Of a stretch of DNA of 64,000 bases, positions 25,961 to 38,296 are shown in pieces (position 1 is the stretch's first letter; every line of letters begins with the position of its first letter). The notes below the pieces were generated by a model. That model did no database searches, was not told the DNA's origin, and saw only the letters and a program-made list of their open reading frames with translations. A program made the position numbers and the translations under genes. Origin of the DNA: Neolecta irregularis DAH-3 (lineage: Eukaryota > Ascomycota > Neolectomycetes > Neolectales > Neolectaceae); assembly GCA_001929475.1 (NCBI GenBank), contig LXFE01000126.1:1-64000 (forward strand), in the 5' to 3' direction.

Positions 25961-28209
25961 ATGCCAGGATTGCGTATTCTCCTTTGTATCTAGCAGACTA
26001 ACCATCGTATTAGCATCTTCATTCTTACTAGCTGCTGCTGCGGTACCAGTAGTATCTTCAATGTATTTCGATGCAAAATACGATGTGGTTCACGATCTGA
26101 AACTGATCAAATGTTTTGTTTACGGGCATTTAAAGTGCATTTTCTCCTAAACCCGGGATATCTGATGATCAGTTCAAGAAGATGTGCGGAGAAGGATGAG
26201 GCCAACATAATGTTCCAATTTGACGAACAAGTCCAGAAGCAACCAGATACAGTCTTTCTTGTATACCGCGGGCGAGAATGGACAAGGAAACAAACAGCAG
26301 AGACAGTAAATCAATGGAGCAACTGGCTCCTCTTGATAGGAATAGGTCCTAAAGGTGGGTAACCATCTTTTCTGTCGAACTAATGGATCGGACATCGTCG
26401 CCATTGACTTTACAAATAAACCGACCATGGTATTTGCTTTAATGGGAGTCATCGCAATTGGAGCATGGCCTGCCTTTCTAAATTACAACCTTACGGGGAA
26501 ATCCCTTGTTCACTGTGTCAAGATCAGCAATGCTAAAATTATTTTGGTCGACGAAGAAGTCGCTTCAGCGATTAATTCAGTTAGATCTGAAATAACAACC
26601 GATATATATATCTACAATACTTCTCGTCTCAATGATCAGATAATCGGCGGATGTTCCACCCTTCAACCTGATACAATACTGCGTCGTGGTGTTGAGCCTT
26701 CAGATACGATGTTGTTGATATATACGAGTGGAACTACGGGACTGCCAAAGGTACGGACTTTGATAGTGCACGGTATTGACATAGGCTGCAATTATGCCCT
26801 ACTCGACAATTCTGACGGCTTCAAAGGTCATCTCTTTGTGGACTGATTTGAAACCACCTGACAGAGTCTATACAGTACCAAACATTCCTGGAGTCATTGG
26901 CCGATAAATCTAGTGTATGCCTTTATACCATGCTTCTGGTCTTGTATGTTTCAAACTCGATGTGGTATTTATGGGTTAGATTATGGGACTCTTTTCCTCT
27001 TTGGTAGCGGGAACAGCGTTCGTTTTAGGGTTAAGATCAAGATATATTTGAAACTCGCCGACACCTAGACATAGATTTTCAACCTCATCATTCTGGGAAG
27101 AAATACGCTCTTCTAATGCAACAATAGTTCAATATGGTACGAAATCTTCTCAATTTCACTCATGGTATCTAGTTGGAGAAACGTGCCGTTATCTACTTGC
27201 TGCACCACAATCTCATTTGGATAAATGTCACAACATCCGCGCTGGTGGTTCCCTCATGGAATAAATTTGATATTTTCTCTAGCATTGGGTAATGGTTTGA
27301 GACCAGATGTCTGGGAAAAGTTTCGTCAACGTTTCGGGATACAATCGATCTTGGAATTTTATGCCACCACAGAAGGAATCGGTGGATATTTCAACTATAA
27401 TACAGGCCCCCGTGGCGTTGGTGCGGTAGCTCACTTTGGAAAGCTCGCAAGTATATTAGGAAAGAGTAGACGGGCAATCGTTCGTCTAGATTTCCAGACG
27501 GGACAGCTTGTCCGAGGGTTGGATGGATTCTGTGTCAAGGTATTAGGCTTTCCGGTTCCTCGGTCTGAGAAAAGGTCGGAACAAATGAAACTGGGGAACT
27601 TTTAGTCAGAGTTGTCGTTAGAGCCTACTACTTTAAGAATAAGGAAGCTTCAGAAAAGAAAATTGCCAGGGATGTATTTGTCAAAGGAGACATATATATT
27701 CGCAGCGGGGATGCCCTCAGAGTTGATGAAGATGGATTCTACTACTTTGATGACCGCATCGGCGACACGTTTCGATGGAAAGGCGAAAACGTTTCAACAG
27801 CCGTATAAAATCTCTTATTTATAATGTTTGACGACTACAGCAAGTTTCTGCATTATTAGGAACATTCCCTGGTATTCTCGAAGCCAACGTTTATGGAATT
27901 AGTCTTCCAAATCATGATGGTAGAGCCGGTTGCGCGGCAATAATCACATCAGAAGACATTGATCTTTCCCTTCTCTCAGACTACGTCAAAAATCATCTTC
28001 CTTTGTTTGCGATTCCCGTGTTCCTGCGTTTCGTGAAAGAAATGAGGATTACGGGAAATAACAAACAACTTAAAGAGAGTTTACGCCAAGAAGGGGCAGA
28101 TCCGGCCCATACCGGCGGTGATCGAATGTCTTGGTTTTACAATAGCCAATACGTGGAGTTTAACAGCAGCGATTGGCAAAGATTGAAAAATGATAAGGCA
28201 AGATTGTAA
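25961..28209 (+). CDS. FAT1: FAT1-like very-long-chain acyl-CoA synthetase / fatty acid transporter
   Basis: AMP-forming enzyme that activates and imports very-long-chain fatty acids. The ATG at 25961 gives MPGL, then a 40-nt intron (CTAAC branch, TAG), then a hydrophobic anchor [13 protein letters not shown] and [13 protein letters not shown]. Core motifs: [34 protein letters not shown] (P-loop), [61 protein letters not shown] (FATP signature), [10 protein letters not shown]-like, and [10 protein letters not shown]. It ends NDKARL; ARL fits a PTS1, as IKL does in yeast Fat1. About ten introns of 35-50 nt. One of them (26355-26391) needs a GG acceptor instead of AG, so function could be impaired. 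Confidence 0.88.
26355..26391 (+). other. FAT1 intron with GG instead of AG acceptor
   Basis: The donor is AAAG|GTGGGTAAC and the branch site CTAAT lies at 26379-26383. The only in-frame junction that restores the family sequence (GPK to [11 protein letters not shown]) ends the intron at ...GATCGG. Its length would be 37 nt, the usual size here. No AG dinucleotide occurs between the donor and the conserved DIVAID segment. Confidence 0.55.
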
Positions 28210-29008
28210 TGTTGCGCTCTCTGTTCTGTATATTTCTCACTATATAAAATGATGTGAGATTTGATCTGCATAAAATATAACAACGCTGTAGATCGACGCC
28301 TACTTGTAGGTGATTCTCAAAGATCTCCATCGATAGCGGGTCAATCTGTCCGTGATTCTATCACGACGAGATAGAAACATAAGAGCGAGAGAGTCGAGAA
28401 TTAACTCCAACGATACTCACGGCGTTGTCAGGCTCCCAATTATTACGTTTTTTAGATTCACTGAATTGTTTTATAGAGTAGATTCCGACTGTAAAAGCGA
28501 TAAGACTTGATCCATTGGTGACATTGGGGTTAGGGTTAAGACAAAGGCTGCATTTGCTCTTCCCGTAGTAATTTGTTAGAGAAATTTCTCAATTTTCAAT
28601 GCGATAGATATTTCCTACATCCAAGGGCGTACGAAAATTGGAGAATACCTCGATGATCAATCAAGAGTTTCAACAAGATCTCTATTACCCCATATATTTC
28701 CATTCAGTCCGGTATTGCCATAGTTTAATCGTGGTTATATGATGCCCAACCAATTGGTTTGCGCAAAGATCATAAGAAACAGGACGAGTTACATCCCTGA
28801 TAAAGCACATAACTCGATTTAGAATTATCTGTTCTTGATGGTAACTATTCCAAAATAACTCCAATTCTCTGCATTTTCTGCACGAGCACCAGCAATAGCA
28901 CAATTCTCCTCTCCAGCCTTCCAAGCAATAATTAAGATATAGCGGCAAGCACAAACCAGAAATAATAGCAAAAGAAAACAAACCGAGAAAGAATGATTAA
29001 AGAACGAA
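28210..29008. other. Intergenic region between convergent genes
   Basis: About 800 bp between the FAT1 and AIN1 stops. Reading frames on both strands here are short and interrupted. Nothing recognisable. Confidence 0.4.
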
Positions 29009-31514
29009 TTAGGATTGGTGAAATTTGTGGCCGTTTGCAGAGGCACAACTGGAAAGGATATACCCAGTATAATCATAGGCACGCTCGCCGTATTCCGTCT
29101 CGACGTAGGGCATGGTTTGGGTGAGATAATCGACCAGCTGTATGGGAACAAAAGCTTGATGAAGGTCAAGTTCCGTGATGTATGGCTAAATATTCAGATT
29201 CAGTTAGCTTGGAAACGTACTTTGTGATCGGCTGCTTCTCTAAACGATTGGCAGACTTGTTCGGGCGTATTTTGGTCCTCGGTAAGTTCAACCTTTGACA
29301 TGAGTATGAAGCCGCTGCCCCAGGGTAGAATCATACCATAAATCGAATGAACTGCTCAAATCGTACAACGCCAGTTCCAGTACTTACACGATTAAATAAT
29401 CTTTCCTGTTCATCGATTTCGTGGATGACACCAAAGCTAGCCAAAGCTGCGTTGAACTCATGACTCTGAAGAACGTTGGAATGGTCTTTGTCAAAATGTC
29501 GAAAGACTGACTCGAATTCTTCAAGCTGAGCCGGAGTAAGATTTGTCATATCCCGAGCTACAATCTGCCATATTAATATGTGAAAAGATTGGTGCTGCTA
29601 CCTGGTTTTCAATGAATGCAAGCTTTTTTGCTACAGAATCCATCGCCAAGTCGAACTCATATGCCAGATCATCGAAAGAATATATGGTATAGTCATTCTC
29701 CTCGATATTTGCAGAGATGCATTCTTTCTCCAGCTTCTCAAGTAATAACAAGTCATTGTTTAGAGGATCTAATCCAGCTTTAACCCGTTGCATATGGAGT
29801 AGTTGGTCCTGGTTGTAAGCACATGAAATAAATGCAGTCTCCCTACCTCAAGTTCTCCTTCCAAGGTTGTTATCTCCAGTGTAACAGTTCCCAATCTTAG
29901 CGAGAATTCATTTGCCTTATCTGCAAAGGATCTACGTAATTTTTCCTTAACCCTATTAATCAGCCCGGCTGTGATACAAGTTAATTTGCTCTCGAATTTT
30001 GCCATTTATGTCCTTTGATCTATTAGCTTCTGCCGCTAGCAATTCCTTCCACGCGGTCTCTAAATCACCCAGTTCAAGCCCAGGCGGTGGCCAATAAGGT
30101 TTCAAGCCATAAGTCTTAATTTTGACTTGAATATTCCCAAAAAGCGATTCTACGTCAGTCTTTTCGGCTGACCAGGATCGTTTTTCTGTCTTTTTATATT
30201 CGGCAAATTCATATGACTGCCGTTTGGCGTCTGCGTAGGTGCCATCAAAGAGAGATGCGTGCCAAGTATTTTGAACATCCATGAGACAATCAAGCAACTA
30301 AAAGTTATCAATTGGTATACACATGAGGTGAATGCCTCTGCAACACGTTGCTCATAATCTGTTTTCATTTCCCATGCAGACAGAAGCATCTGAGCAAATC
30401 TTTCCACGCGTCTTCCTGCTGTCTGGTGCTGGTCTTCCATTAATCTGATTCTTGAATGAGAATAATTACCCATAGCTGAAAAGGCATGAAAATATTCAGC
30501 AATGTAGGTCATGACAGACCGCTCATCAGGTTTTTGTACGTCACAAAGATCTTCAACGTCTAGGAGTTGCTAAAAGTCTCAGATGGGTGCGGATAAAGCA
30601 TGAATACAGGAATATCAAGATGTTCAGCTGCTAATTGCATAGCCATGGCTGTATTTTCTTTCCTTTTCGAATGATCGAGGCTGTTGTAATCAATTAAATC
30701 TGGACGATATCGATTGATAATAGCACATCTAATGTCAGTTTGTATATTCTATTCTTTCGCATGCAAGGCAAGGCCATCAGTCCAACTGTAAAAGTTAGCT
30801 TATCCGCAATCTCATAACATACCTTGTCGTAAAGTCTATGACATCGACACCAGGATAACCCGCTGTTTTCCTTTGACACCATAGCAGCAATCCAGCCTTT
30901 GCTGAAACACCTTCCTCGCTGAATAAATTAATAAAGCTGAATGCCCTAAAGTCTTTACTTGATATCGGCAATTGTGAATCGTAAAATCAGAGTCCAAATA
31001 AGCCCAAGTATAATTTTAAGGTTCCCATCAATAATATCTTTGCGTTTGAGATGTTTTACATGGGAGAATCGATGATACCTTCGGCACCGATATTGGTCAG
31101 TGGGAATCCTTGGTTTTTGATATAATCCAGTGCTGAATTAACATTCTCTGCCTTCTGCACACGCAATCGAGGCGCCCGATTATACCGCCCAAGAGATTCC
31201 CCGCCGATTACTTCCTACGTGAACGATAAGCTCAGTTGTCTTTGAAAAGAAGAGATGATTGATACACACAAGTAACTGAATTAATCGAATTCCATCGGAC
31301 AAGTCGTATTTTAGGTTTTCAGCTGGTGTTATTTTGCGAGAAGACAATTTTGTATTGACCCTATACTTTTCAGTTAAACTGGAGTCATATTTGAAATATG
31401 GGGTATTTGTTCATACCACTTTGAGAAGGTTTTATGTTGCGTATCCTGCCATTCTAGGTCTCCTCCAACCAAACGAGCGCTCTCCAGAGTACTTCTTGGG
31501 CGTATCTGTTCCAT
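29009..31514 (-). CDS. AIN1: Alpha-actinin (actin cross-linker)
   Basis: Antiparallel dimeric actin bundler of patches and the cytokinetic ring. From ATG 31514 (MEQIRPRSTLESARL), CH1 reads KTFSKWVNTKLSSRK, DLSDGIRLIQLLEVIGGESLGRYNRAPRLRVQKAENVNSALDYI. CH2 has GLLLWCQ, INRYRPDLIDYNSLDHSKRKEN, LCDVQKPDERSVMTYIAEYFHAFS. Spectrin-type helices follow (MQRVKAGLDPLNNDLLLLEKLEKECI). The C-terminal EF-hand region starts LTPAQLEEFESVFRHFDKDHSNVLQSHEF, with an Asp-rich loop, then EQVCQSFREAADHKPYITELDL. About 650-700 residues, so the short fungal form with fewer spectrin repeats than the animal protein. At least nine short introns. The last exon is tentative and ends at TAA 29009-29011. Confidence 0.9.
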
Positions 31515-32327
31515 AATGATGGGAAAGTATAAAAGTGGTGCTGACGAACCTCGATCGTTCCGTTTTGATAGCGATCAAATGGTGAGGAACACCTCAATTG
31601 ATAGAAACCCACAAAAAGAAATTATGAAATATCAGCATTATAATAGAAGGAATTCTTAGATATGAGCAATGTAACAAACCGACCCCAGTCAGTGTTGGGA
31701 TTATCATTATCGTTCGTTCTCAACGGAAAGAACAAAACCTCGCCTGGTGAATTTCCAAAAAGTTGCATCGACCTATTTTTATTTACTAGCAGAAACAAAC
31801 GATAATATCTCGAGTTCATACAGCAGACCCTTGAATCAATGCAAACATTTCATAGAACTAGAGCCTATTTTTAAACCATTGTTATTTTAACCCACCTTAT
31901 GCTACCTGAACGGCATGTAACACATTGTAGAGCTTTGCAGACTTGGATGACTTGGATAAAACGAGAAAAAAATGATGGTTAGATTCCTTTGCTGGATGAA
32001 TAGAGCATTATTCACCGGTCCTACAAGCATGCACCAACAGGTCTACGTAATTATAGGAGACAGAAATAGCCGCATCGGTTATAGAAACCTAGACTTTGAC
32101 CAAAGGAAAAGCCAAAAAAGAGACCCCTTTAAAATATCCTCCAAAAGATTACAATATCATTTTCGTACCACAAGCAACGAGATTTCTCGTACAATGTAAA
32201 TAAATTCCAAACACAAACAATAAAGGCAGCATGATTTAAAACTCTGATTATGATGCACAGAGTCCAATATGATAGACCCTTGCAACGCCTCTTATCATTT
32301 TCCTGCGAATGAGGCTGATAAAATTCT
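31515..32327. other. AIN1 upstream region / SNF2 gene 3' flank
   Basis: About 810 bp, AT-rich, with no gene I can support on either strand. Confidence 0.4.
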
Positions 32328-35300
32328 TCATTCTGAATTGTGCGATGGTTCAGCGAGTGGTGGATGTTCGTTTTCTTCAAGATATCCCAATGTAGCAAGA
32401 ACTTCTGTTTGTTTTTCGGCTTCAGCTTCCGCTTCAGCGCGATCCTGTTCAGTCATCAGATTTTCGTCAGGACTCTCAAAGGTATCAGTAGTAATGATTC
32501 CTCGAACATGATCAGAGATTCTAGAAATATCATTGAGTTGATGCAAAAAGGGAACGAACTCGGACAAGGCTTCGATAAGAACTGTATCTCTATGTGCTTC
32601 CGGCGGTAAATCAAATTGAACCGCCGGTGATTCCTCGGGCGGGGCACGGAAGCAATCACGTAATGTTTCGCGATCGACATTTCTTTTTGGATTCTTCTTG
32701 TCAACGACACGACTAGATAAACCGAGTTTGTGAATATTTTTGCCAAAGAGACGCTCCTCAAATGTACCAATTGTATGTAGCCGATACACGCAGACGGGTT
32801 TCATTTGTCCCAGGCGGTAAGCACGGCCAACAGCTTGTTCGTCGAATTGCGGGTTGAATGTGAGATCAAAGAGGACAACCCGAGCCGCTCCTTGTATATT
32901 AAGACCAGCGGATCCTGCCTTGGCAGAGATGAGATAAGCAGTGGTATCATCAGAATTGAAATGACGAGTCTGCTGTTGTCGCAGTGTCATTCGCGTTTTC
33001 CCATCCAGTCGAACAGATGTGATTCCCTCTACTCTGAGAGCATTTTGGATGTAATCTACAGAATGTGTGCATTAATGACAGCAGTACAAGAAGCATACCG
33101 ATAGTCTCTAAGCTATGCGAAAATACCAGTGCTTTCTCCTTCACTTTTTGGCAGGCTTTGAGTATGGAGACAAGCGCTATGCATTTAACTCCATGTTCCC
33201 GAGCCGTGATATCTAAGATTAGATTTCATACATAACGAGTACATGCCAGATACATGATCCTGAAGTGCGCGGGCCCATTCATAGTCTGAAGACGGTGGAG
33301 CGCTCACAATGCCCAAATCTCGTAATTTTTCTCCAAGATCCTCAAATTCGCCAGGCTCGGTACAATGAGGACTCTCTGTCACTGGTCCACATCCACCATC
33401 TTGGTTATTCTGAAGTTGCTCTCGATCCCTTTGATGTTTTTCCAATGCTCGGCTATCTCTCCGATTGAGGGCTTGCTACCCATTACTGCTATCGGAACAT
33501 GAATCATACCATGAAACATACTGGATGGCTGCAAATCAACTGCAAATCATTCATACGAGCCAAGAGACCCAATGAGGAACCTTTTGTGTGTACGTCGATA
33601 TATTCCGAATAAGCCTTGATGTTTAGCAAGAACGAATAGAATCATTAGAACCAAAAGATAGTCGTACTGAACAGGTCTCAGAGCAAGTTTAATAATAAAC
33701 TCGTATTTTGATGGCATATCATAACTGATGGCCTTGATATCCCGCCTAATAAGTTAAAAGTATTCAGTGAGCTAACGTGAAATATTCGTACCTATGCACT
33801 TTGCTTTCGATAATCTTTCCTAGTTGGTGCAAACGCTTTTGACTCAACTGAATTAGTAAATTACCATTTGGCCAAAGTCCAACTCACCAAAATCTCTGCG
33901 GGAGTGCTGTCAGTGAACAGACCCTCAACAACTGGAATGATTGTGTTTGCATTGAATTCTTTGTAATTTCCAAGGAAATTCTTGTCTATCCAGTCTATCA
34001 TATAGTAGTATTCTTTCTGAAGATTAAATAATGAATATGACATGCTTGAGAGTACCAGGCTGTTTGATAGAGGAGATCCAGTTAAGGCAATCCTACGACG
34101 AGTATCAAACATGTCAGCAAAACCACGCAATTTAGTCTCATCAATGAATCATTTGCACCAATATGAAACATACCTTTTCGTTCTTCAAAACATGAGCTTC
34201 ATCAGCAACAACGAGGGAAGGACCGGGGTTGATTAGTGTTCTGTGTATCTCAGCATATTGCTCTTCGCTGTACGGTGCTGCTCTTCCATTAGACCCCTTA
34301 TTGATCATAAGATTGCGAAAGGCTTGATAGCCCATGAGTAGAACGCCACCATTGGTATCCCATTCAGTGAGCATTTGCACTGGTACATGTTGTGAATCTA
34401 GAGTTAGTGCATATAATATACGTCACTTGCTGAATATATTTACGGGGCCCAAAACCTCGTCTCTGAGATGCTCAGGCGTCCACTGGTAGAATTCTTCTAG
34501 CCAATTCTGGCAAAGTGCTGGTGGACACAGAATAAGAAATTTTCGACGCAGCTTTGTTGGGAGAGCCCGATTTGAGACATAAATCGCCTCTGCAAGGGTG
34601 TAGAGAAATGCGATAACCTGCAATGTTTTACCTGAAATCAATGCTTGATCACCGAGTAGCGCCTTACCGAGACCCATTGTATGAGCTAAGAGACATCCAC
34701 GTTGCCGTTTGGAGAGAAAAACCTGTTTCCAGATGAATTGGATACCTTGGACCTGTAGGATATGTCAACCTTGCCTGTGTGCTTTGAAGGAGCGAAGCGA
34801 ACCTGGTGCTCTTTTAAATTCCGGGAGATGTATGGATTAACTTCGATATTGCCCTCACCTTCCTTATGACCAAGCTATCACTTAATATGGAGCTTGTTTG
34901 TAGACCAAACGTTGATAATACAAGAACCACCGTTTGCTTTGCCAAGTTGAGCCTTCTCCCGGGCATTCATGACTTCAAGCTCTCTTTGAAGTTCTGTCCT
35001 GGCACTCTGGCCAGCCTGATCAATGGCGACTTTTCGATGTTTTTTCCTGCGTGGTCTATCGTTCTTAGATATATCCATTTGACGGGCTGAGCATTCTGCC
35101 GAAGATGCCTCTCGTAAATATTTGTTGCTACTACCAATCAGCTGCCACACCGAGTAATAGCAATACATTTTATCGTTCCTTTTCCTCTTACATTTCTTCT
35201 GACTGAGGTGTTCCATTAAACCCAGGTCAGTTGCAGCTTTCGGAATAGTTTCGTAAAGTAATTGAAACTTTAAAAGATCCTGAATCAGTGCGATGTCGTT

Positions 35301-38126
35301 GGCAGAGAAAGCTTCCTTGTTCGTACACCGTGGGGGAAGGACAAAAGTAGTATGCAAACTGAGGAGAAAATTGTAATTCTTTCGTGTTTCACTGAAATGG
35401 TTAGAGATCCTACAGGAGATTGACGCACTCGTCTAAATCTACCAAAGGTGCTTTGCCACCACGAGGACGTTTCTCCATCCTGGATCGCGCGATATTGACA
35501 AGAACACTGAAAGCATCTGTATGCCGAATTAAATGAATGTGACATAGTGTAGTCTTACATACTTTGAACACCTGTTTGTTTCAACAATCCCAGGAGACCT
35601 TGGACCCGCTTAGGGTGTGTTGACAAGAAGGTGTCTTTGCATATTCCGCACAAACGATCCTCCGCTGATGAAGTCTGATTGTCCTGATCTTCGTCTGAAT
35701 CCAAGATCACGATGACTTCCTTATCCAGAGGAGATCTCGGCAAGTATTGTATGGGTAGTTCTACTACATCATCATCATCATCTGAAATGCTGATGACTCC
35801 ACTGGAAGCTTGACGTGTCTCAGTTTGCCTATCATTCTTCACTTCTTTGAGCACCCTTCTTGTTGTTCGAATTTTCGGCGAGTGGTGAATAGATCCGATA
35901 GATCTTTTAACGTCTCCTTCTGGAGTCTTCGTGGACCGGGTTGATTTAACGTCGTTGTCATTTGAAAAATCTGATTCCTGAACTGGAATGGAATTCGGCT
36001 CCCCATGGATTATATCTTCCTCTGTTTTGTGAATGTCTTTTGAGCCAGAAACCACTTTACCATCTTGTTTACCAAGAAGGTACGTGTTCTGTACAGAATG
36101 AACAGCAACATTCTTCGCCATCACTGTAGGAGGGGATTGTACTTCCAGAGAGTCATCAGTAGTTTCAGACTCTGTGCTCCGCATATGGGTAATATGCTCC
36201 ACTGATACAATGTCTTGAATTTGCTCCTCATCAGCTACTAGAGGAAGCTGGTAATCTTCAATAAGATCGTTATCAGAATCTTCCTCATCTTCGATAATAA
36301 AACCTTCCAAATCGAAGTCGTCGCTATCCTCGTCTTCATCTCTATCATCGAGATTATTTTCATCGCCTTCTTCAGTTGAAGTGGTTTTGTTATTTGCTTT
36401 CAGTTTCGATTTAACCCTGGCTGGCTCTCCGTTATGAATTACTTCAAGGGCCCATTTGGCAAATAAAATCTGGTCGACTAAAGTGTGAAAGGAAGAGCAT
36501 ATCCTTTTAACTTCGAAGGATGTGGACCATTCCTGACTCAAAATTTCTTCGACTACCCGAACAAACGATTTCTGTAGTTTAACGAGCTCAACTTCCCGAG
36601 CATTTTGATAAAACAGACGGATATTCTTTGAGCGAGTTTTCATCCAGAGACTATGCGCTTTACACAAGAACTTCGGCAACTGCTTTTCCTTCCATTTCTC
36701 TTCATATGACGAGCGCTCTAGGGTTATGATTTCGTCGACTTGTTCTTCGGAAAGCTTTTTCACTGATCTTGAAATTCCTGACTTTTTTTCATTCTCTGCT
36801 GCTTCTATTTTCATTTCTCGTTCAGTAATTGAATCCACTGCACTGTCGAGAGCATCAAAATCAACTTCAGTATCATCGTCCATATCTTCCCACTTGAGCA
36901 AGTCGTCATACTCCATTTGTTTGTTTATAATAAGCGGCAAGGCATCGGGAACACGTATTCTCGAGCCGATCAACTGTAGAGAAGTTAATTGTTCTGGAGG
37001 AATATTAAGCCGATCAATGCTGGTTTGAAACACTAATATTATTAGACACTCTGGAACGACATTGAATATTGTACCATTGACTTGATCTTCCACCTGATCA
37101 AAGACTTTAACAAACATAGGCGCAGGTGGTTTCACGTACCTACGGCTATACGGTGATATAACCACTCGACGATTACCTCGACAAGTATATTCTATTCTCG
37201 TGCCAAGTGGACTTTGAAGAAAGCTTTTCATGAATTTCTGTACACCCAGCTTGCAGCCGAGATTTGTTGGAAGACCTCGAATCATGTCATTATGCGTAAG
37301 AGCTTGATCATCCGTTTTGAGGTCCTGGAAGAAGACCTGATCGAGTGGAAACGCCCGAGATTCATAGAAAAAGTTGGGCTTTGGTTTGGAGATATGCCGT
37401 TTATTATTTTTATCATGGATCTGTGAAGAAGTCATGAAATTTGTGCTCAAAGACATACTCAGATGTTTATCATTGACATTATCGAAACTGACCGGTTGAT
37501 GATGGACAACTGGGCGCAATAATCCATCATTGTCCAATTCCTGAAAATGACCTGCAAGTCTGTCTGTTGGGATTGGAGAGCAATTTCCTTCGACGCGATC
37601 AGTTCCATCCTGATTTATCGAAGCAGGCGATAGATATCCGCCAGTCCAAATCTTTAAAGAAGGTTGGTTATTATCGTCTTGAAGAGCCTCGCCGCTTGTG
37701 TCATACAATGTTACCAGAGAAATTTCAGGAATTGTCAAATGTCTGGTGGGATATGTCTTGACATTGAATTGCTCAACAGAAGGAAGCGGCGAACATGAAA
37801 AGACCGCATGTTCAAGGTACTGCGCTGGTTAAATTAGTCTTGAAAAACAATTCTTTCGTTGTGTACTGCTCTTGGAACGCAATTGAGAAATTTCATTCTC
37901 CAATTTTACTCTTTCGCCGAATTTCAAAATGTTTTCACAGAGGGTAGAAAAATCGCCAATCAGCAGGACCTGTCCGTCGATATACTCATCTGTATTTTCA
38001 GTATATCGATATAAGGTAACTATACGAACCGATAAATATTTTTGCTCTCTTCTGACCCCAAGGAAATGTAATCTGCAGCCATTTCGCAACGATTTCGCAG
38101 TTCCAGTTCCAGGGATCATCGTCCAT
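32328..38126 (-). CDS. SNF2-family ATPase with N-terminal SAM-like region (ATRX/ARIP4-like)
   Basis: A large DNA-dependent ATPase. From ATG 38126 the first two exons read MDDDPWNWNCEIVAKWLQ, then YIDGQVLLIGDFSTLCENILKFGERVKLENEI. That is the pattern of a SAM domain (aromatic-VA-WL, DG--LL-L, G-R--L---I). A long acidic, low-complexity central part (about 37.7-35.5 kb) holds EDEDSDDFDLEGF and a Cys pair in DRLCGICKDTF. ATPase lobe 1: MGLGKTLQVIAFLY (joined across a 36-nt intron), VVADEAHVLKN (DEAH), RIALTGSPLSNS. Lobe 2: SAKAGSAGLNIQGAARVVLFD and EQAVGRAYRLGQMKPVCVYRL. The DEAH box and AYRLGQ motif place it in the Rad54-like ATRX/ARIP4 group. Roughly 1,700 residues. The exact orthologue is unclear. 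Confidence 0.85.
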
Positions 38127-38296
38127 TTCACTGATCCGCAATGTTTTCTGGTCTATCCTAAAAGAGATGGTATGTAAAATATAAACGGAGCTGGTATTTT
38201 GGTGTGTAGATGGTTTAATGAAGCGTGTACAAATAATTGATTATTCAGCAACCGGCATAAACAAGCTTCCCAAGCGGGCAATTTTTTTTACTCCAG

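Noticed and set aside
26820-27225. FAT1 as a multiply frameshifted pseudogene
   Set aside because: All the apparent breaks in this stretch are resolved by 36-45-nt GT-AG introns that restore family motifs. Only the 26391 acceptor remains abnormal.
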